Assembly: GCA_025266875.1 (NCBI GenBank)
Contig: JALLLT010000046.1
Span: forward strand, 1-64,000
DNA: 64,000 nucleotides
Origin: Fennellomyces sp. T-0311
Lineage: Eukaryota; Mucoromycota; Mucoromycetes; Mucorales; Lichtheimiaceae
Reading direction: 5' to 3'
The notes under the pieces are model-generated. The model saw only the letters and a program-made list of their open reading frames with translations, was not told where the DNA came from and did no database searches. Below, piece after piece: positions 49,719 through 62,347 of this stretch (position 1 is the first letter of the stretch; the number at the start of each line of letters is the position of its first letter). A program made the position numbers and the translations under genes.

Positions 49719-50210
49719 CAAAAGTATCGTTGCGCGAAAGAAGATATGTAATATTTCCGGACAAACAACAACAATAACAATGCTATATAAAGGAGTTCGG
49801 TTTATTCATGTGCACCCGACAAAAAAAGAGAGTTTCTGTGCTCTTGTTTTCTTTTAATATCTTTTACCAAGATTGGGATGAACAACAACAATGAGTCGTT
49901 GTCTCGTCAGTATGCATGATCAGGCGACCGCGTAAACTATTTTTCCGCTAAGCTTCAGGCTTTTTTTGAAAGGATTTTATTACAGGCTATTACTGTTGAG
50001 GTACAACTGATGTCAATTGAGCTTACTATTTTTACTGCAGACTGATGAATCAGTACTTTTAAAACAGGTCTCCTTTTCATTTTTTCACATAGAATTATGA
50101 TCGGCAGAATTTTGGCGTTCTCTCTCTCTCTCGTAGCACTGTGTGAAATTCCAAAACAATCACAATGAACGAACGCATAATAGAATACCCATAACCTACA
50201 TTATTGTACA

Positions 50211-50601
50211 TTAGATAGAGATTCGATTGGCCATGTTATGCATATACCACCCGTAAGGTGACGAATTGATGAGCTTGACAACTTGTAGAGCGCCATGCAC
50301 TAGTGATAACCACCGAGAACCATGAATTTTTCTCCAAGCGAGGACATTATGGACTTTCGGCAAGTCCTCCTGGAAGCACATAGTGCGTCCACAAACCAGA
50401 GCATAAATCACCAACTGGAAAAAAATAGAACCGGGCAAACCTAATTACAGAGTATTCCCGACAAATTTCTGGATGAAAACATGTTACTTTCGCTAATAAA
50501 TGAAGCTCAACGCATGCCAAAGTGCAATGTAATTCGTGTCTATTGCATGTGATGATCTGATGAGCGTTGCTATGTAAGCAAGCCAAATGTTGTCGAGACA
50601 A
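50211..50601 (-). CDS. hypothetical two-exon gene or gene fragment
   Basis: Exon 50601-50488 (SRQHLACLHSNAHQIITCNR and onward, ending HLLAK) and exon 50414-50211 (LVIYALVCGRTMCFQEDL, then HNVLAWRKIHGSRWLSLVHG) join in phase 0 through a 73-nt intron with GTAACA donor and TTTTTTCCAG acceptor. No ATG start is evident upstream, since stops interrupt the frame above 50601, so it is probably a 3' fragment of a decayed gene. The strong polypyrimidine acceptor is the main argument that it was once genic. Family not recognised. Confidence 0.3.
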
Positions 50602-50849
50602 TGCATCACTATTTTAGTTCTCCGCATGTTGTCAAACGCGTAAGATGGCGAGTTCAAGGAAAAAAAGGAAACCGGCGTATACGTTAGATGTAACATGGCA
50701 TTTCCTAAGCGAGATGAGGAATTCTTGGATCCCTCGAAATGAGTTGTCAGCAATTGTATGGCTGAGCAGACATTTTTGATCGAACTTTTCAACAACCCAA
50801 CACAAGGCGGGATTATCGGTTAAACTAAGGTTCCGACCAAAGAACCCCA

Positions 50850-50860
50850 TATATATATAA
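50850..50860 (+). promoter_or_regulatory. TATA box of the IML2-like gene
   Basis: TATATATATAA lies 60-70 bases upstream of the ATG at 50921. It is followed by an A-run and a C/T-rich leader. Confidence 0.5.
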
Positions 50861-50920
50861 TGGGTTGTTCTACGAAAAAAAAAATACAAACTTAAACTCC
50901 CTCTAGCTCGACAGCTTTCT

Positions 50921-53065
50921 ATGCCACAGTGGTCAGGCTTTATTAAAGACAAAGATAACGCCATGCCAGCACCTTTCCAACTCAAGAAACTTGCTGGCGA
51001 GAACAAGTCGTCTTCCTCGTTGCCGTCAACGGGAGGTCGGGCATCACCATCACCATCGTTACGATCGTTGTCTCGACTTTCTCTTTCGACCCGGTCATCA
51101 TCATCACCGAATGGTACAAAGGATGATGCAGACACCGAGATGTTTAAGCATATTCTGCAAGTTCGCCGCGCACTGGACTGCTTTCTGGATTCTCGTATTA
51201 GCGAGGCCGAGGAAATTCTGTCACCCCACCGCAAAACGTCCATGTATTACTCGCTTGGTTACAGCTTTATCTTGTTCTTAAAATGTGCCATGACATTCGA
51301 ACAAAAGGACGTGGAAAAGACAATGGACGCCCTGAAACATACAATCCAACTTGCCAATGCGCAGCGGAAACGAGGTGGTGGATGGCTGGATAATATCGCG
51401 ACGTGGGTCAAGGGCAATCAGATCCAGCATCTGAAGGCTATGACAAGAGTTCATCGTCATGCGGTATGTGGGAGAAGCGGGATAAAAAAAAGGATCGTCA
51501 AGGGTTAACAGTTTCATAATTTTCCAGGAATTGGTCTACGCCGAAGCTTATCTTTTGAAAGCCCTGCTCAGCATTGTTTACGACGAAAGCATCGTTGCGT
51601 TCCTTCGAGAAGGATTGAATATCCGAAACAGTTACAACACATACCGCCATCTCGAGAAATACGTCGAGTTCGTCAAAGAAGAAGCCGCAGCAGGAAAGGA
51701 TACCACGTGTTACCAGCTGGACGACCATTTTACCTCGGGCGTTGCACTGGGAATAGGATGCTTCAACATTGTGTTGTCACTGCTGCCAGCCACAGTTCTC
51801 AAGGTAGCCGAATTTATTGGTTTCTCAAGCGACCGTAACCATGGTTTGAGTGTGCTGGAATCGATCGGGGACTGGGGAGATTATCACGGCCAGCGACGAT
51901 CATTGCCAGAACTGCAGGGCCCTGACGAAGGTTTACGACGGCAACTTTGCGATATGGTGCTGCTGATGTACCACATTGTTCTCTCCAGAATGATACCTTT
52001 GCCGAACGTGGATGAGATCTTTGCGGAGCAAATCCTTGACTACAACCTGGCGCTTTATCCATCCGGTGTGTTCTTTTTGTATTTCTCTGGCCGACTGCTG
52101 GCCAGCCAAAGCCAAATCGAGAAAGCCAAGGCGCAATACACCAAAGCCATCGACACACAGCAAGACTGGAAGCAGCTGCAACACATTTGTTTCTGGGAGC
52201 TCGGCACGATCAGCATCATTCAAAAGGATTGGCAGCGTGGCTTCGATATCTACGACAAGCTCAGCAAGGAAAGCAACTGGTCCAAAGCAGTGTACGTCTA
52301 CCTCAAGGCGATGGCGCTGTACATGCTGGACAAGAAAGACAAACGCGTGCACGATCTGATGAAGAGTGTGAGCGGGGCAAAGCAAAAGATTGCAGGAAAA
52401 TCGATCCCTATGGAGGTAACAGCGGATGGCACCATGGCACTGTTTTGACGTCATTTTTTGACCTTGCTCATTTATAGAAATTCGTTTCACGCAAATCCCG
52501 GAAATTCATTGAGCAGAAGGACTACCTGATCTTGCCTGACCTGGAGATCCTGAATGCCTTCACTGCGTTCGACTTCATGTCGGTGGAGGCGCTTCAAGAG
52601 AACCTTGCGCGCATCAGCAAGGAGATGGAGTCGCTTGACAAGGGCCGTATGCATTACTATGACGATCTTTGTATGGTGCATTACCTTCGCGCACACGTTG
52701 CTCGGCAGCTGCTTGAAAAAGACAAGACGTGCGATGCCGAGAAGCTGCGGTCGATGCACCACGAGTCTGTGGACACGGTGTTGGAGAACGCCAACAAGGT
52801 GGAGCTGGACCACTATATTTATTACTTTACACGGTACGAAAAGGCACGGATGCTCATTAACGAGAGCGATTATGCTGGGGCTGAAGCAGAGATTCAAGTT
52901 ATATTGCGAGCTGCTGAAAAAGGGCAGTACAACGTTGGCTCGGGACCGCATGCTAAAAACAAGTACAGTCTGGAAAACGCCTTGGTCTTCAAGTGCCACA
53001 ACGGCGACGAGAAAATCCAATCGCTCAAGAAAGCGATGGGGTCGTCGGCACAAGACATTGATTAA
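50921..53065 (+). CDS. IML2 / TTC39-family TPR protein
   Basis: Exons 50921-51463, 51528-52415, 52478-53065, all phase 0, 672 residues. After a Ser-rich disordered N-terminus (~25-65) the protein matches the IML2/TTC39 (DUF3808) family in order: RRALDCFLDSRISEAEEIL, YAEAYLLKALLSIVYDES, RNSYNTYRHLEKY, the FTSGVALGIGCFNIVLSLLP block, and FFLYFSGRLLASQSQIEKA. The C-terminal TPRs follow (WELGTISIIQKDWQRGFDIY, KFIEQKDYLILPDLE, YYFTRYEKARMLINESDY). Yeast Iml2 acts at lipid droplets and mitochondria in clearing protein inclusions; animal TTC39B affects lipid metabolism. A similar lipid-droplet role is inferred. The start ATG follows a TATA box and C/T-rich leader. Confidence 0.92.
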
Positions 53066-53466
53066 TAACGTAATTCACTCCTCCCTCCCGCACTGCATCC
53101 CATCACCCAGCACTTCTCTCGACTAGAACACAGCATCCCCCACTGTTTGACAATAATAGACACGCATTGTATGACTTTCCCAAACATTTTTCCATATTTA
53201 GACTCGCACAGGCTTCCATATACTGTAAAAATATCAAGTGTCAACCGAAAGCAGGGCGAGGCGCCGCCTCAATTTGGAGGGATCACCCACTGTAATTGGT
53301 GAATCGCAGCAAGGCACCCTAAGAGGTCGTACCAAGGAGGGGCGGCAGGAAACGATCAGACCGCAGAGTGCGTCTAGACTGCAGACTCCCCTTAAAAAAG
53401 CAAGGAAGGACAAAAATAAATAAAAGCATTTGCTTGTTTCGTAGTACACTACAGCTCCACACTCGC
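53066..53466. other. intergenic region, promoter of the glycosyltransferase-like gene
   Basis: About 400 bases with C/T-rich 3' UTR sequence of the IML2-like gene, then a GC-richer stretch containing the promoter of the next gene. No gene or strong TATA element seen. Confidence 0.55.
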
Positions 53467-55250
53467 ATGCCCGACACACTCTTGCCATTGCGATCATCTC
53501 TTCATGACAAAAACGTGCTTCGCTTACTACGGATATGTAACCCGCGGCGAATGTTTGTGCTGCTGGGCATAGCGCTGACAGTGATGTTCATGGGCTTGAT
53601 TCAACCCGAATACGCCATGGATCGCTTTCAAGCCATCGTCGATCGGGAATCCGAGATTGACGCGCCCAGCTGGTCTGCACAACACACCACCGAACGACAG
53701 AGTCTGTACACGCCCAGCATGTTTATTCCCGAAGCTGTCGAAGAAAACCACTATATTCCTGTAACAGCGGTCATCAATCGTATCTCGCAAGACGAGCAAG
53801 CCATCTATCACACCATCAAGCATATCTTAAAGTACCCATTCATCAAAGAAATCTACATCAACAACCAGTTCCGGCGTCGACCGCTTTCGGAGGAGGTGAT
53901 CATTGGGCTCATGACGACCCTGGGCATCCTTATACTCACTTTTAGCTCTTAGCTGTTTCAGGATCTCACGTTCAATCGATCCAAACATGACCATACTACG
54001 CTGCATATCATACAACCAGACAACTACGACATGGCACGATTCTCAACGTGCGCCCACAATGCCACCTACTCGCACTGCTACTTCCAGGACGACCTTGCGC
54101 TGAATTTGTACATGGATACCCAATATACCAACTTCATCAAGTACCCCAGCCTGATCCACGCCAATGCACGCCCATCCACCTACGTTGATCATCAGAAATG
54201 GCGCTTCCAGCGCGGGAACGGTAACATCGCTTGTTTATATTGGGCGCGCGGTTACACACAACTAAATGGGAGCGCAAATAGATCTTCACGTTGGGTATGC
54301 GCAATTCCGATACGGAGCCATTGTCGAAAAATCGCTCGTTCAGGCCTTTGTGGACACGCAAACTGTCGGTCACCACGCAGATATCAATTTCGTAATCTGG
54401 AGCAACCAGTACCCATGGATTCTGGCTAATCCTCTCACGGTCGGAGATGAGCTTGCCACCGCTGTCGACCCCATCAACAACCGAAATGCAGTGCAGCGCT
54501 ACATGGTAAGCCGCGCCCCCCCCTCTCTCTCTCTTTCCTTTAACTGCTTGTTGATGCTGTAAACAAAAGTACGAGGCGCTGCAACGGCTGGAAGAACATA
54601 TGGTGGATCAGCCGCAGGAAGCATCAAGTCCGCAGCCAGCGGAACGGTACGACCGAGCATCTTGTGCCAACGACCATTGTTTGTTCACAACCAGCATGAG
54701 TCCGTACGACTCGATCTCTGTTGATCGCGAATTCAACACCGAAAACATTACCAGCATCCAGCATTGGGAGACATTGTATCAGGATATGGACGTGCCATCG
54801 CCAGACGCCTTCACTGCCAACTCATTTCACTATGCCGTGGACAACAACCCCCGAACATGCTGGAACTCGTATGCATGTAAGTTTCTTTTTGGCTGTTGAC
54901 AGCGAATAGAAGCACTTACCAGGTAATTGGCGGTAGATCCCAAAGAAGACGATTTCATTGGCCTCCATATGGTTGGCACAATCCAGGCCAAACGGATCAT
55001 CATACATCTGAGGAGGCCCATCCAGGATGCGGACGATCTTTTTAAGGTTACCGTCTCACCGCGAATCTTCGAGTGGCGCGACTGCAAAGTATCTCGAATC
55101 CCTGAATACCAAAACTCGCAACGAATCGCGTTACATTTGGATGACTGTGCCGGTGTCAAGGCCTGGAATTCGGTGCGCATAGCATTTACGAAAGACTTAG
55201 AAGAACCTATCGAAATCTGCGGTTTCGATGTAGACAATATGATTATTTAA
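53467..55250 (+). CDS. type II membrane glycosyltransferase-like protein with F5/8-type C-terminal region
   Basis: Five exons: 53467-53895, 53962-54220, 54273-54505, 54570-54876, 54937-55250; 513 residues. A short basic cytoplasmic end precedes one signal anchor (~29-46, MFVLLGIALTVMFMGLI), as in Golgi enzymes. The lumenal part begins like a GT-A fold (VTAVINRISQDEQAIYHTIK, YPFIKEIYINN), carries CYFQDDLAL as a DxD-like metal site, then IDLHVGYAQFRYGAIV and ADINFVIWSNQYPWILANPL. The last ~130 residues (NNPRTCWNSYA, KEDDFIGLHMVG, RRPIQDADDLFKVTV, CGFDVDN) resemble a discoidin/F5-8C carbohydrate-binding module. Assignment to a sugar transferase is by fold-level resemblance. Donor GTGATC at 53896 is weak but keeps the frame. 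Confidence 0.82.
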
Positions 55251-55461
55251 ATAATAATAATACTCATAATTTTTTTAAAAGTGTCCATTGTTTTTGGGGT
55301 TCAAAGTTTCTAGCTTAATATCTCTCACACGAGAGAAATATTCTACTTTTGTCGGTGGATGAAGGAGAAAAAAGGTTCAATGAGGCTCCAGCAAATAGAG
55401 AGGGAGAGAGATAGTAATGGTGATAGGATGTAAGATATGTGATTACTGCTGTTGTGATGAA

Positions 55462-57045
55462 CTACCATCCTCCCCACTCGTCATCCGAATCGTCTTTCTT
55501 GGCTTTAGCAGCTTCTCTCAAAGGTGTGCGCGAACGTACGCCCGATATGGGTTTGTTGTTGGAGGATCCGTTAAGGGATGGCGATGCACTGCGTGAGCTC
55601 GCAGGGCTCGAGTATTGTTGCTGTTGCTGGAGGGATGAAATGGTTGAGTTGAAAAAGTCGCCATCATTTTGTGAGTATTGTTGGTTGTTCGTAGAGTTAG
55701 GCCGGGTATCAAAACTGTTGGAATACAGCTCTTGCGTCTATCCAGCACAGTGTCAGAAAGAGAGCATATAATATAGACGCAGCACACAGAAATCAGGCTT
55801 TCTCTCTCCCATGGACGCAGCCCACCTCCACCCCTCAATTGTCTATAGCTAACGATACCTTTCTGCTGAACGTATTGACATATTCACTCACGTTACTTCT
55901 AAGATTTGGATCGTTCCATTGCTCATTGGCATATCTGCCCAATTGGCCAGCATGTTGGGCGGCCGCGCGAGCACCTTCGGCGGCAACTTTACCCAGCTCC
56001 TCCATACCGTACGACAGGAATGACCATCCTTTGGAGAGAGCCTGCATGGGATCATTGACCATGTCGTTAAAGTCGGGCGTGTCGTTCTTGCGTGGGCGGT
56101 TCTCGACTGCAATTGGAATAAGATAAGGAAGGACAAAGATTATAAGTATATAACTTACATGCAGGATTTCCAAATCCAGTATATTTTCCGCCTTGGCTGG
56201 GCGGTAAATGGCTGTACAAAAATGTAAACATGCATGCTTGATGCGATCACACAACTGCACACACTTACTCGGGTCTGTTCTCATTGGCATTGCCCAATGA
56301 GGCAAAGTATGCCTCGTTCCTGGCCTTGTCGCTTGTCATTGTGTTGCTGTTGGTGCTGCCAAAGCTCGCCGGTGATCCAGAACGCAATGAAGACGAACCG
56401 TTCGGTCGACTTGTCCCCAATGTCGAATTCAAAGATCGGGTCGACCCGGTCGCTGCAGCGCGCTTGATCGACGATGCTGCGTTGGGTGAAGGTGTCCAGC
56501 TACGTCCTTCCGCCTCAGCTGATAACTACTCGATCGGGTTATCAACCCATTGAAAAAAACTAACCCTTCTCTACTTACTTTGTCGCGATAAAGTGCCGCA
56601 CATTGAGAGTTGTATATGTCCTGCATGTTCATACCAGGGCTGTAATCCGGTTGAGACTCAAAAAATGTCTTGGCCTTCTGATTGCCACCAATCTACAATT
56701 TCGACATGAGCATCCAAGAAATATCATCCCATTCCCCCCCTTCTTTCCTAACAAACGCACCTCCATCTTTGCCAACTGATCGTCGAACCACTTGTCCATG
56801 CTGATCGAGCGTACAAAACTAAACCCTCCCTCTGATTAGCAAAATACTGAACAATACCCGCCCCAGGTTACCAAGTACCTAATGTGCACACCGAACGACC
56901 GATGGATTCCTGAGCAATCTAAGCATATGAATATGCCATAGGAAACACTGGCCCATTGTGGGTTGGGGGCTCCGCAATCAAAACAGGTACGATTTTCTCC
57001 CCGTCGTTGGATTTCGTATAGTTTCTGCTTGTATTCTGCTGCCAT
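55462..57045 (-). CDS. ArfGAP1/Gcs1-like ARF GTPase-activating protein
   Basis: Seven minus-strand exons: 57045-56879, 56818-56761, 56692-56579, 56513-56269, 56211-56159, 56106-55859, 55737-55462; 386 residues. The N-terminal ArfGAP zinc finger is complete: C21, C24, C41, C44, arginine finger in [15 protein letters not shown] (Arg ~49) and [27 protein letters not shown] and the split LYRDK/AEGRSW match human ArfGAP1. [11 protein letters not shown], assembled across two introns, corresponds to its amphipathic-motif region. The C-terminus has an amphipathic segment ([19 protein letters not shown]), a poly-Gln run and the terminal acidic/Trp motif DDEWGGW. It stimulates GTP hydrolysis on Arf1 during COPI vesicle cycling and would sense Golgi membrane curvature. 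It converges with the glycosyltransferase-like gene, 211 nt between stops. Confidence 0.95.
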
Positions 57046-57956
57046 CTGGAAAAAAAGTTGTCTGAGATGATGCTTTCGAAATTACTTTTTCTGCTAACGT
57101 ACCCCTTTGATACTGATTCTCAGAATAGGATTATTTTTGTCAATAAAAACGTTGGGAGATGAGGCAAATGAAGGAAAGGGGTAGTACAGTCGTGGCTGTC
57201 CGTTTCGAGATGCCTTTTAAAACTGCGCTTTATATATTGCATCTTTAACTCGATCCTCTTTAGTTTAAATCCGCATCATACCAATCCACTTGCGAAGTGT
57301 GTCGCTCGAAAGGCCTAGGCATTGATGGAGTGTTAGTGGATCAAGTCATCTATCCGCTCCTGGGATAGTACAATTACTCTAAGCGTTAATTAATGCCATT
57401 GTTTACGTGGAAACTGTTGATAGGCTGTGCTTTGTGGTTTCCTCGTTACAGATGGGTGCCATGTAGCAACAGGAATTCGGTCACTCTAAATCACTCAGGT
57501 ACCACTAAAATAAATCTTTTTGCAAGTTGCAATAGCAGATGCAGTAGCCTGACAACCACATCTGAGCGGAAAGGGGTACTTGCTTATCAGCGAATCATTG
57601 CTTCCCAACAGTTAGGCGGCCCTATAATAATTTTACGTAGGACATTCGATACACATGAAGGTTTTCATTTCCCACTAAAAGGTGTTTACGTACGTATCGT
57701 CAACGATTTCCGTAGATTATGAATCCAATTTACTAGCACTTTATCCGATATCATAAAAGGAAAAATTCTTTATCGTTTGACAAAAACGGTAGTACATGTG
57801 CTGCTTATTATCCGCCACATACTTATTGATAAGGTCATTGGCTTATATAAAGCGTATACTTTTTGAGTATCAACTTCAGAAAACCGCTGATATACTCTCT
57901 ACATTGATATAAAGCGCCAACACAATCATCTTTTACTAACACTGTTTAACTCTTCT
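57046..57956. other. intergenic region, no supported gene
   Basis: Contains the ArfGAP promoter, with a minus-strand TATATAAAG near 57229-57237, ~185 bases upstream of its ATG. A 109-codon plus-strand frame at 57393-57722 starts with ATG but has no recognisable domain and is probably chance. Confidence 0.55.
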
Positions 57957-59755
57957 TCAAGCGAGTACCAGAGATCCTCCGCGTTGCTGTAAAATTTCAG
58001 CTACTGCATTTCTGACATCCAAATCAACTCGCCTGTCAGAATAACCTGCGTCAATCTTGTGAATGTGTAGATGGTGCAACATTGGTAGTCGCGCCACTAT
58101 TGTTAACAGATTGATATCGTCTTCGATCGAGATTTCCAAATACTTGAGATTTAACCCTCCCAATGCAGAAAATTCCAATACTCCGTCATCCGTATAGTTT
58201 TGTTGAGTAACAATGTGTAGATGACAAAGCAGTGGACAACATTGCGCAATTGCTTTTAGTAAGTTGTTGTCGACAATAACGGATGACTCTGCGTCTTTGA
58301 TCATGATCACTTCCAAGGCGGGGCACCGATGAAACAGTGTGTGGGGAATAGAATACTTTGGCCCGGGACAAAAATGGCTGGATGCTGTAGGTATGTGTAC
58401 TTCTCGTAGCCTTGGAAATTCATAGCGTGATAAAAGTCGAAGCAAATCAGCAAGACTCATGTTGTCATTGCCAAAATTGGTTAGATGCAGTAGCTCCAAG
58501 GTGGAATGTGTGCCTTTGATAACCGAGCTAATTCCTATGCGTCCCGTTCCGGCAAGATCGGTATTGCTGAGAACAAGCCTGCGGAGACCCTTTGTCGGAT
58601 ACGCTGCAGAGGTGGCATATTTAGTATTCTTGATATCGATTAAAGCTGTCGTAGGTATTTCAGCATTTGTGGTCCAAACCAAACTCCAAAGTCGCGGACA
58701 GGATTTTAGCGCATGCTGAACTATGTCCCCCGAATACATAACCGATGCTCTGGAGTCAAGAAAAAGATGGACAAGATTCGGACAATAACGGAACAATTCA
58801 AGTGGATGTAGGGTAGCAAAATCGTCTGCTGGTGGATACCAACCAAGTGAAAGCTTGAGGTATGTCAGCGCCGAAAGAGTAATATGTTGCTTCTTTGTTG
58901 ATGAAGTACGTCGCCACGGATCAATATGACATCGTATAAATGACAGGTGTGTCAAACTGGAGCAAAGGGATAGTATTTGACTGAACATGAGATCATACGA
59001 AAACCAACACTCAGTGAATTTTACTTGGTTCAGTGGTGGGCTTATTGTGCTTATAGCTTTCAACAAAAGAATCCCCGTCTCAGGATTCGAGAAAAGGAGT
59101 CTACTGAAATCTTTAAGTAGGACATATCAGTCTATCCGCGTGATAACTTGAAAAATCTCATATCCTTACGCAGCTTTTGTATAAAATGAGTGTTCTGTAG
59201 ATAGTCTAGAAACTGCAACGCATCCTTCACCAAGTTATCGTCCATGGGGCCATCAAGACGAAACACTTGAACTTGACGTCGTATTAAGGGCTCCAAAGTC
59301 ATTCGTCTCATATGAGGCAATGCGATCGAGAGTTTTTTCCAAAATACAGGCCAGTCAATTAGCAAGGCGCACCATGTATGGCAAACGCCACTGCATTGCA
59401 AAAGATCTTGGGGCGTAACGTGCTGAAATATCAAGTACAAAATTTCGTCTGGTAACTGTTTCATTTGCAGGCTTAGCCGAGTGATCGTGGCTGATACGAT
59501 TTTGGTTTCCTTTTCTAGTTGAGCGTACATGGCATCTTCTGGTGAAACAAAGCCAAGCCCTTTATTGTAAACATCAAGTGCGGCCCAAAGATCATTTTGC
59601 TGCTTGTATATTTCGCCCGAAATCAAGTATCCAGTAGCGGCAGTTGGTGATTTATGCATAAGCTTTTGGGCGGTCAGCTGATTATTGATGGATTGGGTTT
59701 CAGATGAACTGAGCTTGGATACAATAGTACTGGTTAGGCTTTTGAGTAGCTCCAT
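57957..59755 (-). CDS. TPR/F-box/leucine-rich repeat protein
   Basis: Two minus-strand exons, 59755-59148 and 59103-57957, joined by a 44-nt intron (GTTATC..TTTCAG, phase 2); 584 residues. The first ~95 residues hold a TPR-like helical pair (AATGYLISGEIYKQQNDLWAAL). An F-box at ~100-145 follows (LPDEILYLIFQHVTPQDLL, CSGVCHTWCALLIDWPVFWK). LRR-like strands then run to the end (LTHLSFIRC, LTYLKLSLG, LVHLFLDSR, LRRLVLSN, LRHLHI-type repeats). Expected role: SCF ubiquitin-ligase substrate receptor with unknown target. Unlike the F-box gene at 2534-4204 it carries the N-terminal TPR, a layout frequent in Mucorales. Without the intron, a stop after LSRG would separate the F-box from the repeats, so the intron call matters. 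Confidence 0.87.
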
Positions 59756-62347
59756 CGATGGACTTCCGAGAGTGAGAGGAACGAAAAAGAAATAAGAATT
59801 TCGGATTCAGGATGCTTTTGTATCACAAAATCATGGTCCACATGACATTGTTTATGTAGGACGATACATTTCTTGACAGTCCGAATAAGAGAGCTTAATT
59901 TTTTATTGCCGACAAACAGAATTGGTACGAAAAGACCTGGTGACATACTTTAGCCACGATTGCAAGCCGCATTTGAATGTTTGAAAAGATATTATGATAC
60001 TCCTACAGCGATCATCTTTTTGAATGGATCGTACTTGTTGATACTTTTAATTTCATGCTCATCTTGTCGTCTGTAAGATTCTCTCGAAAGTTTTTCTTAT
60101 AAATGAAAAATTAAGCAACCTGTATTTACGCTCCTGCTGGTTCTATTTGTTCATTTGCTCAGCAATTTGTCGGTAAGCCCTGTACAGTATGCTAATTTTA
60201 GTCGACCGAATATGAAATTGGCTTTTGAAAAGAACCTATATGCTCAGACACTATAGTTGGCTATTGCTAGGCGTGTCCCTACTTGATCTACCTATATATG
60301 CGAAGCATTCCGAGACGAGAAAATAAAGAATGAATAGGCCTTCACTGTGGTTGATTGCCCGATTACATGAGAAACATATTGCTTATGGTCAAAGCACAAA
60401 AGCATGTGAAACCGTGCCTGACTAGACTGGAATCTGATATATCCCCGTCTTAGTAAATCATTGTTCCAGAAGTGTCGTGTGTGTACACAAGTAGTGTCAC
60501 AGAAATAAAAAGCACGGCGAAAAGCACTTTTAGTTTTGTTAAAGTCACCGGACCTGCTTCATGGTAGGGCCGAAAGCAAACAAGACGAACGGGGCTGATA
60601 CAACGCAGTGTAACAGGTCAAATATCAATGTTACTAGCTTTAAACGACCAAAAATACGAGGAAAGAGTACCGCGTTCGTAATGAATAGTTCATAATTAGT
60701 ATCCATACTAAGAGCAGCTAAAAGCGGCATGCTCCGTCGGTCGGTATATGCATTACATTCCGAGAAACTCTTTGACACAATGTGTTAGTCATCTGTCAAT
60801 TGGACACGATGCTAATAATAGAAACAGCTTTATAGATTCGGAAGCTTTGTTAATTGCCGAGTGCAATGGCGGTTAAGCTTTAAAAAGGCAATGGACCGAC
60901 CAATGCGCTGTCTACAGTACGGCTGCGCACCATCGTATGAGCGACCAGCCACGTTGCCTTGCAGGGGCGGAGCTAAGAAAACGAGAATGGGAGATGTAGT
61001 CGTCAGAAGTGCCCCATCAAATGCTTATACAAGTACACATCTTATTGTATACTACGATACGCAGGCTGTTTACTTTAATAGTCGGTACGCATCGGTTTGC
61101 CGAAGTGATAGATATCATTAAGAGTACTAAAGCTCCTCTGTTATTTTATACGTAATCATATATTGAGTTACCTATTTAAGATTTCATGTTATGAGACACA
61201 TATGGTGCTTATAAATATACGAAGCGAGATGATACTAATATGACGTAGTGCTAATGTTCGGGCGTTAATTTCGCTTTCTGGGGGTGGTTTTGCAATTGAA
61301 CAGTGATTATAGGAGTGCAGTATTATGGATCGTAATTTCTTTAACATTTTCCGCAGTCGCACCGTCTTTTCCGTCTCCTCCAAATATGAAAAGTAGGTAG
61401 GATTGGGTAATCAATTCAGGAGTTTTGTATTAACATGCTTTATGGGGCAATCAGCAACGACATACCACTATGTACTGCATATCACAAGCCTACGTAGTAG
61501 CCATATATCATTTCGTAGCCCTTACAAGATCCTACACATGAAACTTCAGCGTCGTAAACAGAGTGTTAGATTACACGTATTAGTCCTGTTTCCTACTCAA
61601 GCATACCTACTTCAAATGCTCTTGGCTCTGTGGTATCTTCAATTCCGAATAGCTCTTGGATAATTGCGATGTATGTTTCCTAACCTCGAGTATATGCTGT
61701 GTAACTTCATTTCATTATTCAACGGAGCAAATAAAGCAGTGGCCTTTATATTCGTGAAACTGGCTTGGGTTGTTTTCGTTTCATCTTACAGAACATATCC
61801 TTTAATATCTTTTGATATACAAAAGGACATGTGTCGCTCTTTCTGCAGTTTTTTGCTCCTGATTCTCTCCTTCGCAGCTGGCCTTGCTAGCACGTTTGCC
61901 TCTATGACGTTGTATTTACGACATACACCACCAGTCATAGTTACATACTTTTCCTTAGCCCTTGTTTATATCCGTTTTTTTTCGCGGCATCAAGAGCATA
62001 CAGTTCTCGATTGCCTTATTTGCTTGTGTGCGCAACCTTAATCCGGTTTTACCGATCGTGCAGTGTAATTCCGTTAACTATGTAAGGCTCTGTATAACCT
62101 TCGGCCTATAATATTAGATGGCAAGGTTAATAGAAACTCGGGGATAACATGGATCTTTGGGCTATTAGACAAAGGTATTATTCGTCTTCTCTATCCCGAC
62201 TCATCGCCAATATAGACAGAGAGTAGTTTCCTCAATAAAGCATTATTTTACTTTGGTCTCGTCATTTCGAAAGCCTTCTTCTTATTGAGCGATACAACAT
62301 TTGTGAACTTAATAGTGAGTACATTAATTCTCCAATAGTACATGATT

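Larger units (their letters stand above)
49719..50920. other. intergenic region upstream of the IML2-like gene
   Basis: Between two divergent genes. It contains promoters at both ends and a low-confidence two-exon minus-strand coding remnant at 50211-50601. Confidence 0.5.

Noticed and set aside
50632..51243. 203-codon minus-strand frame overlapping the start of the IML2-like gene
   Set aside because: Antisense to clearly coding, family-matching sequence; its composition follows the complement of the Ser-rich region.
57393..57722. 109-codon plus-strand frame with ATG
   Set aside because: No domain, no promoter or intron signals, composition of surrounding intergenic DNA.
61664..62041. 125-codon hydrophobic frame
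   Set aside because: No ATG-based gene structure, AT-driven Phe/Leu/Ile content, frame broken immediately upstream; not distinguishable from chance.
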